From: a virus | Length of the DNA stretch: 37,814 nt | Virus record (IMG/VR): IMGVR_UViG_3300038696_000312 | Coordinates: 1-37,814 of that record | Reading direction: 5' to 3' (one strand) | In this document: piece by piece, positions 22,786 through 29,369 of the stretch | Layout: each line of letters starts with the position of its first letter | How positions within the stretch are numbered: the first letter of the stretch is position 1 | Translations under genes and position numbers: made by a program | The notes under the pieces: generated by a model | Told to the model about the DNA's origin: nothing | Seen by the model: the letters and a program-made list of their open reading frames with translations, nothing else | The model's database searches: none

Positions 22786-23060
22786 TGGAATATAGAAACG
22801 CATGTCATAGCTGCAAACACGGGGAAACTATCCCTCAAAGCGGCTCGCATCTTAGATGCACGAACCCGCTCGTCGCTCGAGAGGCTCCGCATTTCATCGC
22901 AAAGATTGCAGGCGGCGAGGCGGCGACAAATCTCCCCGGATCTCTCGACATCGAGGGCGATGAACACGGCATCAAGAAAGGGTGGTTCGCCTGGCCTGTG
23001 AACTTTGACCCTGTTTGGTTGAAACATTGCCGAGGCTATCTAAAGCGAGGTAAGACATGA
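22785..23060 (+). CDS. Small Cys-rich protein, conserved in phages, unknown
   Basis: 91 residues. Cysteines at 7, 10, 25 and 82 (CHSC, LRCTNP, KHCRGY) with HGIKKGWFAWPVNFDPVWLK before the last one follow a recurring phage family that probably binds zinc. ATG coupled by TAATG to the previous gene and by ATGA to the next. Role unknown. Confidence 0.72.
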   Translation: MEYRNACHSCKHGETIPQSGSHLRCTNPLVAREAPHFIAKIAGGEAATNLPGSLDIEGDEHGIKKGWFAWPVNFDPVWLKHCRGYLKRGKT

Positions 23061-23371
23061 TCGCGCGACGTTTAACAAGCGACAAGGGAAACCTCTCAAT
23101 CGGCAATGCCAAGGACGGAAACCGCGCTCAATTTTTTGCCGAATGGCGCGAGTTCTTTGAGATTGTCGGCGAGGCTCGAGACATGTCTCAAGTCAATATT
23201 GTTTCCGCCGCCGTTGATGCTTACCCGAAATTAGGCAAGGCCGAGGCGTCTAAACTATGGCTATGCCGTGAGCTCATCGACATCGCCAGAAACGAGGGCG
23301 AGGAACGTGTCAAAACTCACGTCATCACTAAAGCCCGAAAAATGATTGAGGAGAGCCTCGGCGATGGATAA
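23057..23371 (+). CDS. Early-operon protein, unknown
   Basis: 104 residues, ATGA coupled, with AGGTAAG upstream. Largely helical: RAQFFAEWREFFEIVGEARD, then AVDAYPKLGKAEASKLWLCR. Basic and acidic residues are balanced. No domain recognised. Confidence 0.7.
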   Translation: MIARRLTSDKGNLSIGNAKDGNRAQFFAEWREFFEIVGEARDMSQVNIVSAAVDAYPKLGKAEASKLWLCRELIDIARNEGEERVKTHVITKARKMIEESLGDG

Positions 23372-23528
23372 AACAATCCTTGAAATGAGGCTCCCCGAGG
23401 GGAAAACCTGCAACGATTGCATGTTCTTTTCGCACTGCGAGGCTTTGTTTAATTGCTTTGCAGAATCTCAAGGTTGCGAGTTTCACCCTTGCCGATCTGA
23501 TGAAGTTAGAGAGGGGGGCGATAATTGA
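23364..23528 (+). CDS. Small Cys-rich protein, likely zinc-binding
   Basis: 54 residues from ATG 23364; GAGGAG lies ten bases upstream and the gene overlaps its predecessor by eight bases. CNDCMFFSHCEALFNC then a C...C pair near the end (GCEFHPC) gives seven cysteines in 54 residues. Short Cys-rich proteins of this type are common in phage early operons. Function unknown. Confidence 0.68.
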   Translation: MDKTILEMRLPEGKTCNDCMFFSHCEALFNCFAESQGCEFHPCRSDEVREGGDN

Positions 23529-24202
23529 GCATTGTTATAATTCTTCTTGAATGGGCGGCGTTCGGCGGCTCAATGTTGTGCTCCATCTTATATGGGAACG
23601 GCGGAAAAAAAGGGCCTATCCTTGGCTTATTTGTCGCCGTTCTTTTTATCGTGTTTGGATTAGCTGCAGGCATTTATGCCGCTGCATTTTCAAACATTTT
23701 CTTTTTTATAATTCACTTTCGCAACTTGAGGAAAACTCACATGGAAAACCCTGAAACACTCGCAACAAATCAACTTGTTGCCCCAGAGAACGAGGATTTT
23801 ACTGCGAAAGCTAGAGCCTTGGCTTCTGAACGAATTATTGCACAGAAGCCGTTTTCTTGGTTTGAGGGAAGCGCTAAGGGTAGTTTGACAGGTAGTCTGC
23901 GCTATGTGGATGGCATTTCTGGGCAACAAACTTTTGCTATCGTCCCTAGCGTTGGCGCGAACCGCATTGTTTGTAATTATGAGGAAAAGCTAGAAGCCGT
24001 TCTCAGGGACAACCTTTTCAAGCGCGTTCGGATATATGGAACCCTGAAATATGGTAGTGATAGTCCGCACCCACATTCCGTGGACGTGGAAAAAATAGAG
24101 CCTATGACAGGCCAAGAACGCAGAAGCAGCCAAGACTTACGGGGTCTTTTTTCTGATCTGGAAATGCCTTCTGGGAAGATAGCCGGATTATTGCATGGGT
24201 AA
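23525..24202 (+). CDS. Membrane-anchored antitoxin-like protein upstream of PIN toxin
   Basis: 225 residues if started at TTG 23525 (TTGA overlap, GAGGGGGG upstream). Residues about 2-22 and 32-64 are membrane segments; residues 73-225 are soluble and contain a small beta domain (SLTGSLRYVDGISGQQTFAI, KRVRIYGTLKYG) like the partner proteins often found before PIN-domain toxins. An internal ATG at 23741, preceded by GAGGA, would yield just the soluble domain (153 residues). The composition turns visibly AT-richer along this gene. Either a membrane-tethered antitoxin or an in-frame join of a phage membrane gene to an acquired cassette. Its end overlaps the PIN gene by eight bases. Confidence 0.68.
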   Translation: MSIVIILLEWAAFGGSMLCSILYGNGGKKGPILGLFVAVLFIVFGLAAGIYAAAFSNIFFFIIHFRNLRKTHMENPETLATNQLVAPENEDFTAKARALASERIIAQKPFSWFEGSAKGSLTGSLRYVDGISGQQTFAIVPSVGANRIVCNYEEKLEAVLRDNLFKRVRIYGTLKYGSDSPHPHSVDVEKIEPMTGQERRSSQDLRGLFSDLEMPSGKIAGLLHG

Positions 24203-24653
24203 TAAGCCGCTATACTATTGGGACGCTTGTATGTTTTACGAGTGGCTCAAAGACGAGCCGTCTCAACCGCATCGAAAACGTGGCCTCAATAGGGTTCTAA
24301 ATGAATGTGATAAAGGTGAAGCCGCAATCGTGACTTCCACAATAACGCATTTGGAGGTTTTGCCAGACAAACTGCCCAAAGATAGAGAGAGGACCTACTT
24401 CTCAAATTTTGATGATTTGCGCTTTATTGAGCAAAATATGGACGTTAATGTTGTGAGGCTCGCCAGAAAGATTAGAAATTTTTATTATCAAGAGAAAAGC
24501 GAGTCTCAACCATTCAAAATGATGGATACAGGCGACGCAATTCACCTTGCTACCGCTATAATTACGGGTGCGTCTGAGTTCCACACAAGAGACGATAGCC
24601 GCAAAGGTAGTAAAGTTCCTTTAGTAAGCCTGTACGCAATCGCAATCATTTAA
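24195..24653 (+). CDS. PIN-domain ribonuclease, VapC-like toxin
   Basis: 152 residues. PIN residues are all present: D10 (YYWDACMFYEW), E54 (TITHLEVL), D114 (DTGDAIHLATAI) and D133/D134 (FHTRDD). Such domains bind magnesium or manganese and cut RNA, commonly tRNA or rRNA in VapC toxins. Codon use is AT-richer than in the rest of the phage. It is the last gene of the early operon and overlaps its upstream partner by eight bases, as in toxin-antitoxin pairs. Possible roles are defence against other phages or plasmids, or maintenance; toxicity is inferred, not shown. Confidence 0.83.
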   Translation: MGNKPLYYWDACMFYEWLKDEPSQPHRKRGLNRVLNECDKGEAAIVTSTITHLEVLPDKLPKDRERTYFSNFDDLRFIEQNMDVNVVRLARKIRNFYYQEKSESQPFKMMDTGDAIHLATAIITGASEFHTRDDSRKGSKVPLVSLYAIAII

Positions 24654-24831
24654 GCACTCGCTCATTAAGCGGCTCATGCCCTCGCTTTATCATTTCGAGA
24701 GCTTCCTCGAGCGTCTGCAGGTTTGGAACTCGCCGCGTCATAGCAAAGGCTTGAACCTCCTCGAGCAAACACCGCCTCAAGCCGAACTTGTCGGCCAACA
24801 TTAGAGCGCTAATTGTTCTATTCGTTGACAT
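24646..24831 (-). CDS. Small protein, unknown
   Basis: 61 residues, converging on the PIN gene with an eight-base overlap. It begins MSTNRTISALMLADKFGLRR and is helical throughout. It overlaps the RHH gene upstream by 14 bases, so both belong to a three-gene minus-strand operon. No family recognised. Confidence 0.6.
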   Translation of the reverse strand: MSTNRTISALMLADKFGLRRCLLEEVQAFAMTRRVPNLQTLEEALEMIKRGHEPLNERVLK

Positions 24832-25039
24832 GGGACGCTCTCCCTTCCTCGACTAAAAGAACGGCGAGAGTTTCATCGCTCTCAATGCCAGTCTCAAGAG
24901 CGCGCTCGACGTAGGACGTTCGAGAGGTCTCCCCGCGAACCGCATCGAGGCGCTCGACCGTTTTCGGATCAATCCATACCTCGACACATTTCCACCCGGC
25001 TGCGCGGCGGCGGCGCTTCATCTCGGCTTGGCGGCTCAT
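24818..25039 (-). CDS. Ribbon-helix-helix (CopG/Arc-like) DNA-binding protein
   Basis: 73 residues. A basic start (MKRRRRAAGWK) leads into CVEVWIDPKTVERLDAVRG and SRTSYVERALETGI, the beta strand, helix, turn and helix of a CopG-type regulator. It should act as a dimer on paired sites; the 17-bp tandem repeat at 25324-25357 in the divergent region is an obvious candidate target. ATGA overlap with the gene upstream. Confidence 0.75.
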   Translation of the reverse strand: MSRQAEMKRRRRAAGWKCVEVWIDPKTVERLDAVRGETSRTSYVERALETGIESDETLAVLLVEEGRASHVNE

Positions 25040-25272
25040 TGGTCAACCCTCGGCGGCGTGTGGCACGTTTTCCACAAAAGAGCGGTCGGCTCGCAATCAT
25101 GCCTTACATTTATATAAGCGGGATGCTCTCGGATATGGTCGGCAAGCGATTCGGCGCACACGCCAGAATTGACGAAATCGGCGACGAGGGCGACCATGAT
25201 GAGGGCGTCTTGAGGCGAGATGTTGCTCGACATCGCCAATTTCTCGGCGAAGTTTAAGAGGTGCGGTTTCAC
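25036..25272 (-). CDS. Small protein, unknown, first gene of the RHH operon
   Basis: 78 residues from GTG 25272, chosen for its AAAGGAG at eight bases; the frame is open to TTG 25314. It begins MKPHLLNFAEKLAMSSNISP and has a hydrophobic helix (DALIMVALVADFVN), with a Cys/His-containing end. No domain recognised. Diverges from the gene at 25395. Confidence 0.6.
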   Translation of the reverse strand: MKPHLLNFAEKLAMSSNISPQDALIMVALVADFVNSGVCAESLADHIREHPAYINVRHDCEPTALLWKTCHTPPRVDQ

Positions 25273-25323
25273 GGGTTTCTCCTTTTGTGAGTGCGTTCTT
25301 TGCATAATCTGCAAAAAACTATT

Positions 25324-25357
25324 TGTAAACCCGTTGACATTGTAAACCCGTTGACAT
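25324..25357. promoter_or_regulatory. 17-bp perfect tandem repeat in a divergent promoter
   Basis: TGTAAACCCGTTGACAT occurs twice without a gap. Each unit carries TTGACA. On the plus strand TTGACA (25334-25339) is 17 bases before TATCTA (25357-25362). On the minus strand TTTACA in the left unit is 17 bases before TATGCA. Overlapping divergent promoters with a repeated operator are the simplest reading. Confidence 0.65.
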
Positions 25358-25394
25358 ATCTATCGAGAATCGGAGAACAAAGGACAGAATCAAT

Positions 25395-25586
25395 ATGGAA
25401 TATCGCGGCTATGAAAAGAGCATTCACGACCTCGACAAAACCGTCAATCCGACGGGCGTCGAGAACTTTATGAGGCTTCAATATCGAACCCTAAACCACC
25501 TCCCCCGAGAGGTTTTTGTCGAGGAGATAGCGCTCTATAAAACGCTAACGCCAGATGAACAAAAGATGTTCGTCGAAATGGTCTAA
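25395..25586 (+). CDS. Small protein with its own terminator, unknown
   Basis: 63 residues, ATG with AAAGGA upstream. It begins MEYRGYEKSIHDLDKTVNPT and is charged and helical, with no membrane segment. It is transcribed alone: tandem-repeat promoter before it, strong terminator eight bases after it. That independent setup is typical of a moron or lysogeny-conversion gene. Confidence 0.65.
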   Translation: MEYRGYEKSIHDLDKTVNPTGVENFMRLQYRTLNHLPREVFVEEIALYKTLTPDEQKMFVEMV

Positions 25587-25594
25587 ACCAAGCG

Positions 25595-25624
25595 CCCCGC
25601 CTCGAGCCATCGAGCGGGGTTTTT
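25595..25624 (+). terminator. Rho-independent terminator
   Basis: CCCCGC-c-TCGA (25595-25605), GCCA loop, TCGAGCGGGG (25610-25619), then TTTTT (25620-25624). A one-base bulge in the stem. Ends the transcript of the 63-residue gene. Confidence 0.88.
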
Positions 25625-25678
25625 GAGTGAGAGAGGTTCTCTCTGTTGTTTGATAATCAGGGGTTTTGCTTTGTGGCG

Positions 25679-25704
25679 GTCGAGGGAGTTGCACCTCCCC
25701 CGAC
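25679..25704 (+). promoter_or_regulatory. Strong hairpin in the leader of the membrane protein gene
   Basis: GTCG-a-GGGAG pairs with CTCCC-c-CGAC around a short loop; outer GCGG/CCGC bases can extend it to about 25717. It ends some 20 bases before a GAGGAGG ribosome site. It could be an attenuating or stabilising leader structure. It does not fold as a tRNA by eye. Confidence 0.45.
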
Positions 25705-25737
25705 TTGCCCGCCCCGCCAAGTTGAGGAGGATTCAAC

Positions 25738-26559
25738 ATGACAAAGCTACGTTTAACTTACACTAAGGGCTCGCACAAAGTCGAGCGAGCTCCTCGGTTC
25801 CGTCTCGCACATTTCGGGATTTTCGCAATCGTCGCCGTTTTCGGCCTCGCTTCGGTTCTCGGCGTGATGTTCACGGTTCAAGGTTTCGACCTTGATGATG
25901 CTCTCAAGCCTTACGCTGTCACACTCGGCGGCGTTCTGGCCTTTTGTGTCGCAATTGTTCCCGTTTTTATGGCCCCCGCATGGGCGACCGCTAAGGGCTG
26001 GGCAAAAGTGAGCGGCCTCGCCATCATCGCTTGCCTCATGGCTCTCGATGCTGGTTTGCAAGTCAACGCAGTCGCATCTTTTGAGCGACTAGCAGGCGGC
26101 GAGAAAGTCGAAACGGCCCGAAATGCGCTTGTCGCGGCTCAAGGCAACATCGACGACCTGCCAACCTCGCAAGAGGTTTGCATCGGACACGGCCCTCAAA
26201 ACTGTGCCACACGGCGCGAGGGCTTAAAGGATGACCGATCGGCCCTCATGGTCGAACGCGAAACTGCCGAGGAAGCATTAAAAGCGGCGGAGGCCTCAAG
26301 CCTCCCTATCGCTCTCATTCTTCTAATGATGTCGGGATTTCAACTATCGACGTTTTTCGCTCGAGCTTGGCTCTCATCCGTCACCGCACAAACGGCGGCG
26401 GCTATTGAGGCCAGCATCGAGGAAGCGAAAGCGACCAAGGTCGACGAGACCGTCAAAAACCTGCGAAAGCAAGTTCGAGACCTCAAAGGCGATTTGAAAG
26501 CGGCAAAGCCTGCCAAGCGGGCCGCGCCGAAACTCAAGCTCGTCGCTGCGAACGACTAA
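25738..26559 (+). CDS. Four-helix membrane protein with coiled-coil loop, unknown (moron-like)
   Basis: 273 residues with GAGGAGG upstream. Three membrane helices (about 26-48, 59-83, 88-108), then a coiled-coil region of about 80 residues carrying a cysteine pair (CIGHGPQNC near 147-155), a fourth helix (about 195-215) and a charged C-terminal coiled tail rich in Lys. It stands alone on the plus strand between two terminators in an otherwise minus-strand region. A late-operon protein at 27721-28680 has the same layout. Candidate superinfection-exclusion or envelope-conversion protein; no family name is certain (DUF4407-like architecture). Confidence 0.75.
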   Translation: MTKLRLTYTKGSHKVERAPRFRLAHFGIFAIVAVFGLASVLGVMFTVQGFDLDDALKPYAVTLGGVLAFCVAIVPVFMAPAWATAKGWAKVSGLAIIACLMALDAGLQVNAVASFERLAGGEKVETARNALVAAQGNIDDLPTSQEVCIGHGPQNCATRREGLKDDRSALMVERETAEEALKAAEASSLPIALILLMMSGFQLSTFFARAWLSSVTAQTAAAIEASIEEAKATKVDETVKNLRKQVRDLKGDLKAAKPAKRAAPKLKLVAAND

Positions 26560-26563
26560 AACG

Positions 26564-26599
26564 AAAAAGCCCCTCGGCCTCACGGTCGGGGGGCTTTTT
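26564..26599. terminator. Bidirectional rho-independent terminator
   Basis: AAAAAGCCCC (26564-26573) pairs with GGGGCTTTTT (26590-26599), with inner CGGCC/GGTCG pairs. The A-run on one side and T-run on the other make it work in both directions. It separates the plus-strand gene ending at 26559 from the converging minus-strand operon ending at 26706. Confidence 0.92.
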
Positions 26600-26668
26600 G
26601 CTGTTTGGAAATCAGACCGACGAGGGCGTCGTATCCTCGCCGGTCCTTACACTCGCCAGTCATCGGAG

Positions 26669-26710
26669 AATGACCATTGAGGGCATGTTTTGCCATGCCT
26701 TGCGGTCATT
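26669..26710. repeat. Nested inverted repeat at the end of the lysis operon
   Basis: AATGACC (26669-26675) and GGTCATT (26704-26710) enclose GGCATG (26682-26687) and CATGCC (26694-26699). It overlaps the last codons of the minus-strand gene ending at 26706. It lacks a T-run; it may protect the 3' end of the late transcript. Confidence 0.5.
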
Positions 26711-27191
26711 GTGAAGCGGGTTTCTCTAATATGGTGAACTCGATCGCGGGGCTCCTATGGCTAATGGCTCCGAACGTGCATCGAAACGACGCCTCAAAGA
26801 CAAAAGCGGCGGGCCCTGGTTGAATGTAATCGGGCAACAGGAACTTGATTTCGCCTAATTGCCAAACGCTCGGCATAGCTGCGAGGAGCGGCCCGTTTCG
26901 GCTCCATTCGACGCCATCAACCGCCGCCCCGCCTTGAACGTAAATAATTGGGCCTTTTGAGCTTGGCATGATGGAGCAATCGCGGTGTTTAACCAGGGGA
27001 ATGCTTGTTTCTATCCACTCGCCCGGCGCCCTGTCCTCAATCTTGAAATCTGCAGTGTTTCCATAGCTTATGACGGGATGAGAGCGGTCGTTCACGACAT
27101 AAGCAAAGGCTGCAATCCCAACAAGAACGAGAACGACAATAGTTGAGAGAACTTCGCTCAAATCGAGTTTAGATTTTTCCTTTTCCGTCAC
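26706..27191 (-). CDS. Single-pass membrane protein with periplasmic domain, unknown
   Basis: 161 residues from GTG 27191, preceded by AAAGGGA; the longer frame to 27290 overlaps the upstream gene fully and lacks such a site. One membrane helix near residues 12-34 (VLSTIVVLVLVGIAAFAYVV), then a beta-rich outside domain with two cysteines (HRDCSIM, FRCTFG) that could form a disulfide. Last gene of the lysis/membrane operon. No family recognised. Confidence 0.66.
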   Translation of the reverse strand: MTEKEKSKLDLSEVLSTIVVLVLVGIAAFAYVVNDRSHPVISYGNTADFKIEDRAPGEWIETSIPLVKHRDCSIMPSSKGPIIYVQGGAAVDGVEWSRNGPLLAAMPSVWQLGEIKFLLPDYIQPGPAAFVFEASFRCTFGAISHRSPAIEFTILEKPASQ

Positions 27192-27456
27192 CTTGAAAAT
27201 CCCTTTCAAGCTCGAGCTCCTCGCGCTTACGTTTGAGGCGCTGCTTTTCTGCATAATCCGAGGCCATCGCGCTTGTGAACTCCGAGGCAATTTTCAACAC
27301 TCGCAAAGTCACGGGAACTGCGGCGACGATAACCGCCGCTGTTGCCGGGTCGATGCCAATGCTCAAGAGCTCATCGGCGTTTCCCATAACCTCACGGAAC
27401 CAAGGCGACGCCTCGGCTAGTTCGGGGTTAATTCCGCCGTACTTTTCGTTTTCCAT
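27169..27456 (-). CDS. Small protein with one hydrophobic helix, unknown
   Basis: 95 residues from ATG 27456 with GGGGG upstream. It begins MENEKYGGINPELAEASPWF; a hydrophobic stretch (DPATAAVIVAAVPVTLRVLK) at about 32-52 is followed by a charged coiled C-terminus (KQRLKRKREELELERDFQ). It overlaps both neighbours. It could be a holin-related or accessory lysis protein because of its place, but evidence is weak. Confidence 0.62.
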   Translation of the reverse strand: MENEKYGGINPELAEASPWFREVMGNADELLSIGIDPATAAVIVAAVPVTLRVLKIASEFTSAMASDYAEKQRLKRKREELELERDFQGDGKGKI

Positions 27457-27718
27457 CAATACCCCCGCAAACCCAAAGAGAAACGCCGATTGTCGTGAGA
27501 ATGAGTGTAATAGGCCCCATCTCGGCCTCACCCGTCCACTCAACCAAAGAATAGGCATCGGTTCGCATTAGCTGGCCGATGCAGTAGAACGCAAGGCAAG
27601 GAATGCCGACCACCCACGCGAGAACGCTCAAGGCAAATGAAGCCCGCTTTTCGAGTGTCGCGAGCGCGAACGACACAAGACCAAAGAGTGCGAGCATGAC
27701 GAGAATGAGCGTGTCCAT
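27428..27718 (-). CDS. Three-helix membrane protein, holin candidate
   Basis: 96 residues, ATG with GGGGG upstream. Hydrophobic segments at about 3-20, 26-48 and 70-87 with a charged, basic C-terminus (DGKRKVRRN), the general look of a class I holin. It lies in the same operon as the endolysin and spanins, though four genes after the endolysin. If it is the holin, it would form the inner-membrane lesions that release the muramidase. No sequence signature proves it. Confidence 0.6.
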   Translation of the reverse strand: MDTLILVMLALFGLVSFALATLEKRASFALSVLAWVVGIPCLAFYCIGQLMRTDAYSLVEWTGEAEMGPITLILTTIGVSLWVCGGIDGKRKVRRN

Positions 27719-27720
27719 AT

Positions 27721-28680
27721 CTAAACCCCCGCCTCGGCATCAATGCCGAACTCTTGTTCTCGCTTCTCACAGAACGAATCCCATCCGAACCCGAGCATTA
27801 AAAGAACAAGGGCCGAGGCGATGAAGGTTCCCCAAATGCGAAACGATGAGGCCTCGACATTGCCGGCGGAAATCTTTGTCATGGCCTCCCAATGCGCTTG
27901 ACCTTCAATTTGTGAGAGGCCGCTCAATTGTTTCTTTAAGACCGCCAGGCGCTCGGCTTGTGTTCCGAGGTTTTCAAGCGCCGATTTGTTGAGCGCGAGC
28001 TCGTTTCGGAGCCCCATCGTTTGACCGTCCCCCGTACCGTTTAGGCTGTTGCAAATGCTCCGTTGCCTCGAGCGCAAGTCTGCAGCACACGCGGCGGGGC
28101 TGGTTTCGCTCATGCCCCAACCGACCGCCTCACCCTCAAGGCTGGCGATCTGCCGCTCCGTCACTTCGACGATTGCGGTCGTCGTAGAGATGAGCTCGGG
28201 CGTGACGGTTGATTCGAGGAGCCGAATATCTGCGATGATTTGCGTTCGGCTCGAATTGTTCTCGCTTGCCTCGTTCGCGGTTAGCGCCGTTTTGCTGGCA
28301 AGGTTTGAGAACACGCCGAAAAGCGCAAGAGCGCACCCGAGAAAGGCAACGATTGCCGCTTTCCTCATCCCTGCCATGTCGCCGATGCGATGACATTCCG
28401 AGGCCTTGCGATGGTATGCGATATACCCAACGGTCAACGCTGCGCCAAATGTCGACGACAACCATGAGGGAGCCGCGCCTCGCGCTATCATCTCCCACCC
28501 GCTCGCGCTGTTGAATGCCTCGTAAGCGGTCAACGCGACCAACATGACGAGTTGGAACGCAACAAAGAGGAGCGTTGAGAGCGAGACATTTTCTCGCCAT
28601 TGCTCAAAGCGAACCCGCCAAGGCGTTCGCGTTTTTGCGGCCCCGGCTCGTCTCACTCGTTCGGAAATATCATTCATCAT
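27721..28680 (-). CDS. Four-helix membrane protein with coiled-coil loop, unknown
   Basis: 319 residues from ATG 28680 (GGAGAGA upstream), overlapping the o-spanin end by 11 bases. Membrane helices near 35-57, 71-88, 107-128 and 286-306; the long loop is a predicted coiled coil with a Cys pair (CAADLRSRQRSIC, about 200-212). The same helix-helix-helix-loop-helix plan occurs in the plus-strand protein at 25738-26559. Located between spanins and holin candidate, it may act in late membrane events or exclusion. No family certain. Confidence 0.72.
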   Translation of the reverse strand: MMNDISERVRRAGAAKTRTPWRVRFEQWRENVSLSTLLFVAFQLVMLVALTAYEAFNSASGWEMIARGAAPSWLSSTFGAALTVGYIAYHRKASECHRIGDMAGMRKAAIVAFLGCALALFGVFSNLASKTALTANEASENNSSRTQIIADIRLLESTVTPELISTTTAIVEVTERQIASLEGEAVGWGMSETSPAACAADLRSRQRSICNSLNGTGDGQTMGLRNELALNKSALENLGTQAERLAVLKKQLSGLSQIEGQAHWEAMTKISAGNVEASSFRIWGTFIASALVLLMLGFGWDSFCEKREQEFGIDAEAGV

Positions 28681-29011
28681 TCTCTCCAATTCTGGCTTTT
28701 CTTTCTGTCTCAAGCCACTCGCGCGCGGCTTTGAGGCATTGGTCGCGATCAATAACGCCTTGAGCGCCCTCTACCCCTAGTGTCGCGTAAGCCTCACCCG
28801 TTGAGAACCGAAACGATGCCTCCGCGAGCAACTCAATACAGGCCGGCGGTTCGTCTGCGAAACTTCGGTCAATCGTCACTATCGGCGGGGGGCAAGTCGC
28901 TGTTACGTCCCGAACTGTCACCTCCCTCGGAGGCTGCGATTGCGTCGTTGAGCAAGCCGATAAGGTCATCACTAGCAGGCTCGCCCGCACAAGGGCCGAA
29001 ATCTTTGTCAT
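28670..29011 (-). CDS. Outer-membrane spanin lipoprotein (o-spanin, Rz1-like)
   Basis: 113 residues from ATG 29011 with GGAG upstream; the TTG just before is not needed. A lipoprotein signal is clear: SALVRASLLVMTLSAC with the lipobox cysteine at residue 20. It starts inside the i-spanin gene in another reading frame, the hallmark of nested Rz/Rz1 pairs. The mature part is Pro-rich near its start, as usual, but has an unusually long helical C-terminus. With the i-spanin it bridges the periplasm and fuses the membranes at lysis. Confidence 0.85.
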   Translation of the reverse strand: MTKISALVRASLLVMTLSACSTTQSQPPREVTVRDVTATCPPPIVTIDRSFADEPPACIELLAEASFRFSTGEAYATLGVEGAQGVIDRDQCLKAAREWLETERKARIGENDE

Positions 29012-29369
29012 CAATGGCGCTCCTCAAAGCATCAAGAGCCTCGGCGGTCGCCGCCCGACTCAATTCAAATCGTTTTTCTCTATTAGCCGCGGCCTCGGCG
29101 GCTCGCTTCGAGGCCTCACGGTTTTTCTTGAGCTCGGCCTGCAATAAGCGGCTTTGCTCACTCACGCTCGCGTTAAACTTCTCAACCTGCCCTCGGCATT
29201 GGTCGAGCTCTCCGCTCTTTCGGTCGAGGACGTTTGAGGCGGTTTGCATTTCGTCGATTAGACGGTTTGCACACTTGCCGCTCTCAACCTGCCCTCGCTG
29301 GTGATAGCCGAGGCCGAAAGAGCCTCCGACGACCATGACGCCGGCAACAATCAAAGCAGGGTTAAACAT
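28869..29369 (-). CDS. Inner-membrane spanin (i-spanin, Rz-like)
   Basis: 166 residues from ATG 29369, overlapping the endolysin stop as TGATG; the longer frame to 29471 runs inside the endolysin gene. One N-terminal membrane anchor (NPALIVAGVMVVGGSFGLGY), then a long charged coiled coil (about 40-125) and an acidic end. The o-spanin lies in the +1 frame over its last 140 bases. Together with the muramidase this forms a complete Gram-negative lysis cassette. Confidence 0.85.
   Translation of the reverse strand: MFNPALIVAGVMVVGGSFGLGYHQRGQVESGKCANRLIDEMQTASNVLDRKSGELDQCRGQVEKFNASVSEQSRLLQAELKKNREASKRAAEAAANREKRFELSRAATAEALDALRSAIDDKDFGPCAGEPASDDLIGLLNDAIAASEGGDSSGRNSDLPPADSDD

Noticed and set aside
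25660-25720. tRNA or attachment site in the leader of the 25738 gene
   Set aside because: It forms one strong hairpin but no cloverleaf, T-arm sequence or acceptor stem, and no integrase is present.
26663-26714. Tiny plus-strand peptide following a CGGAGA box
   Set aside because: The box abuts the ATG with no spacing, and the frame lies in the inverted repeat after a terminator.
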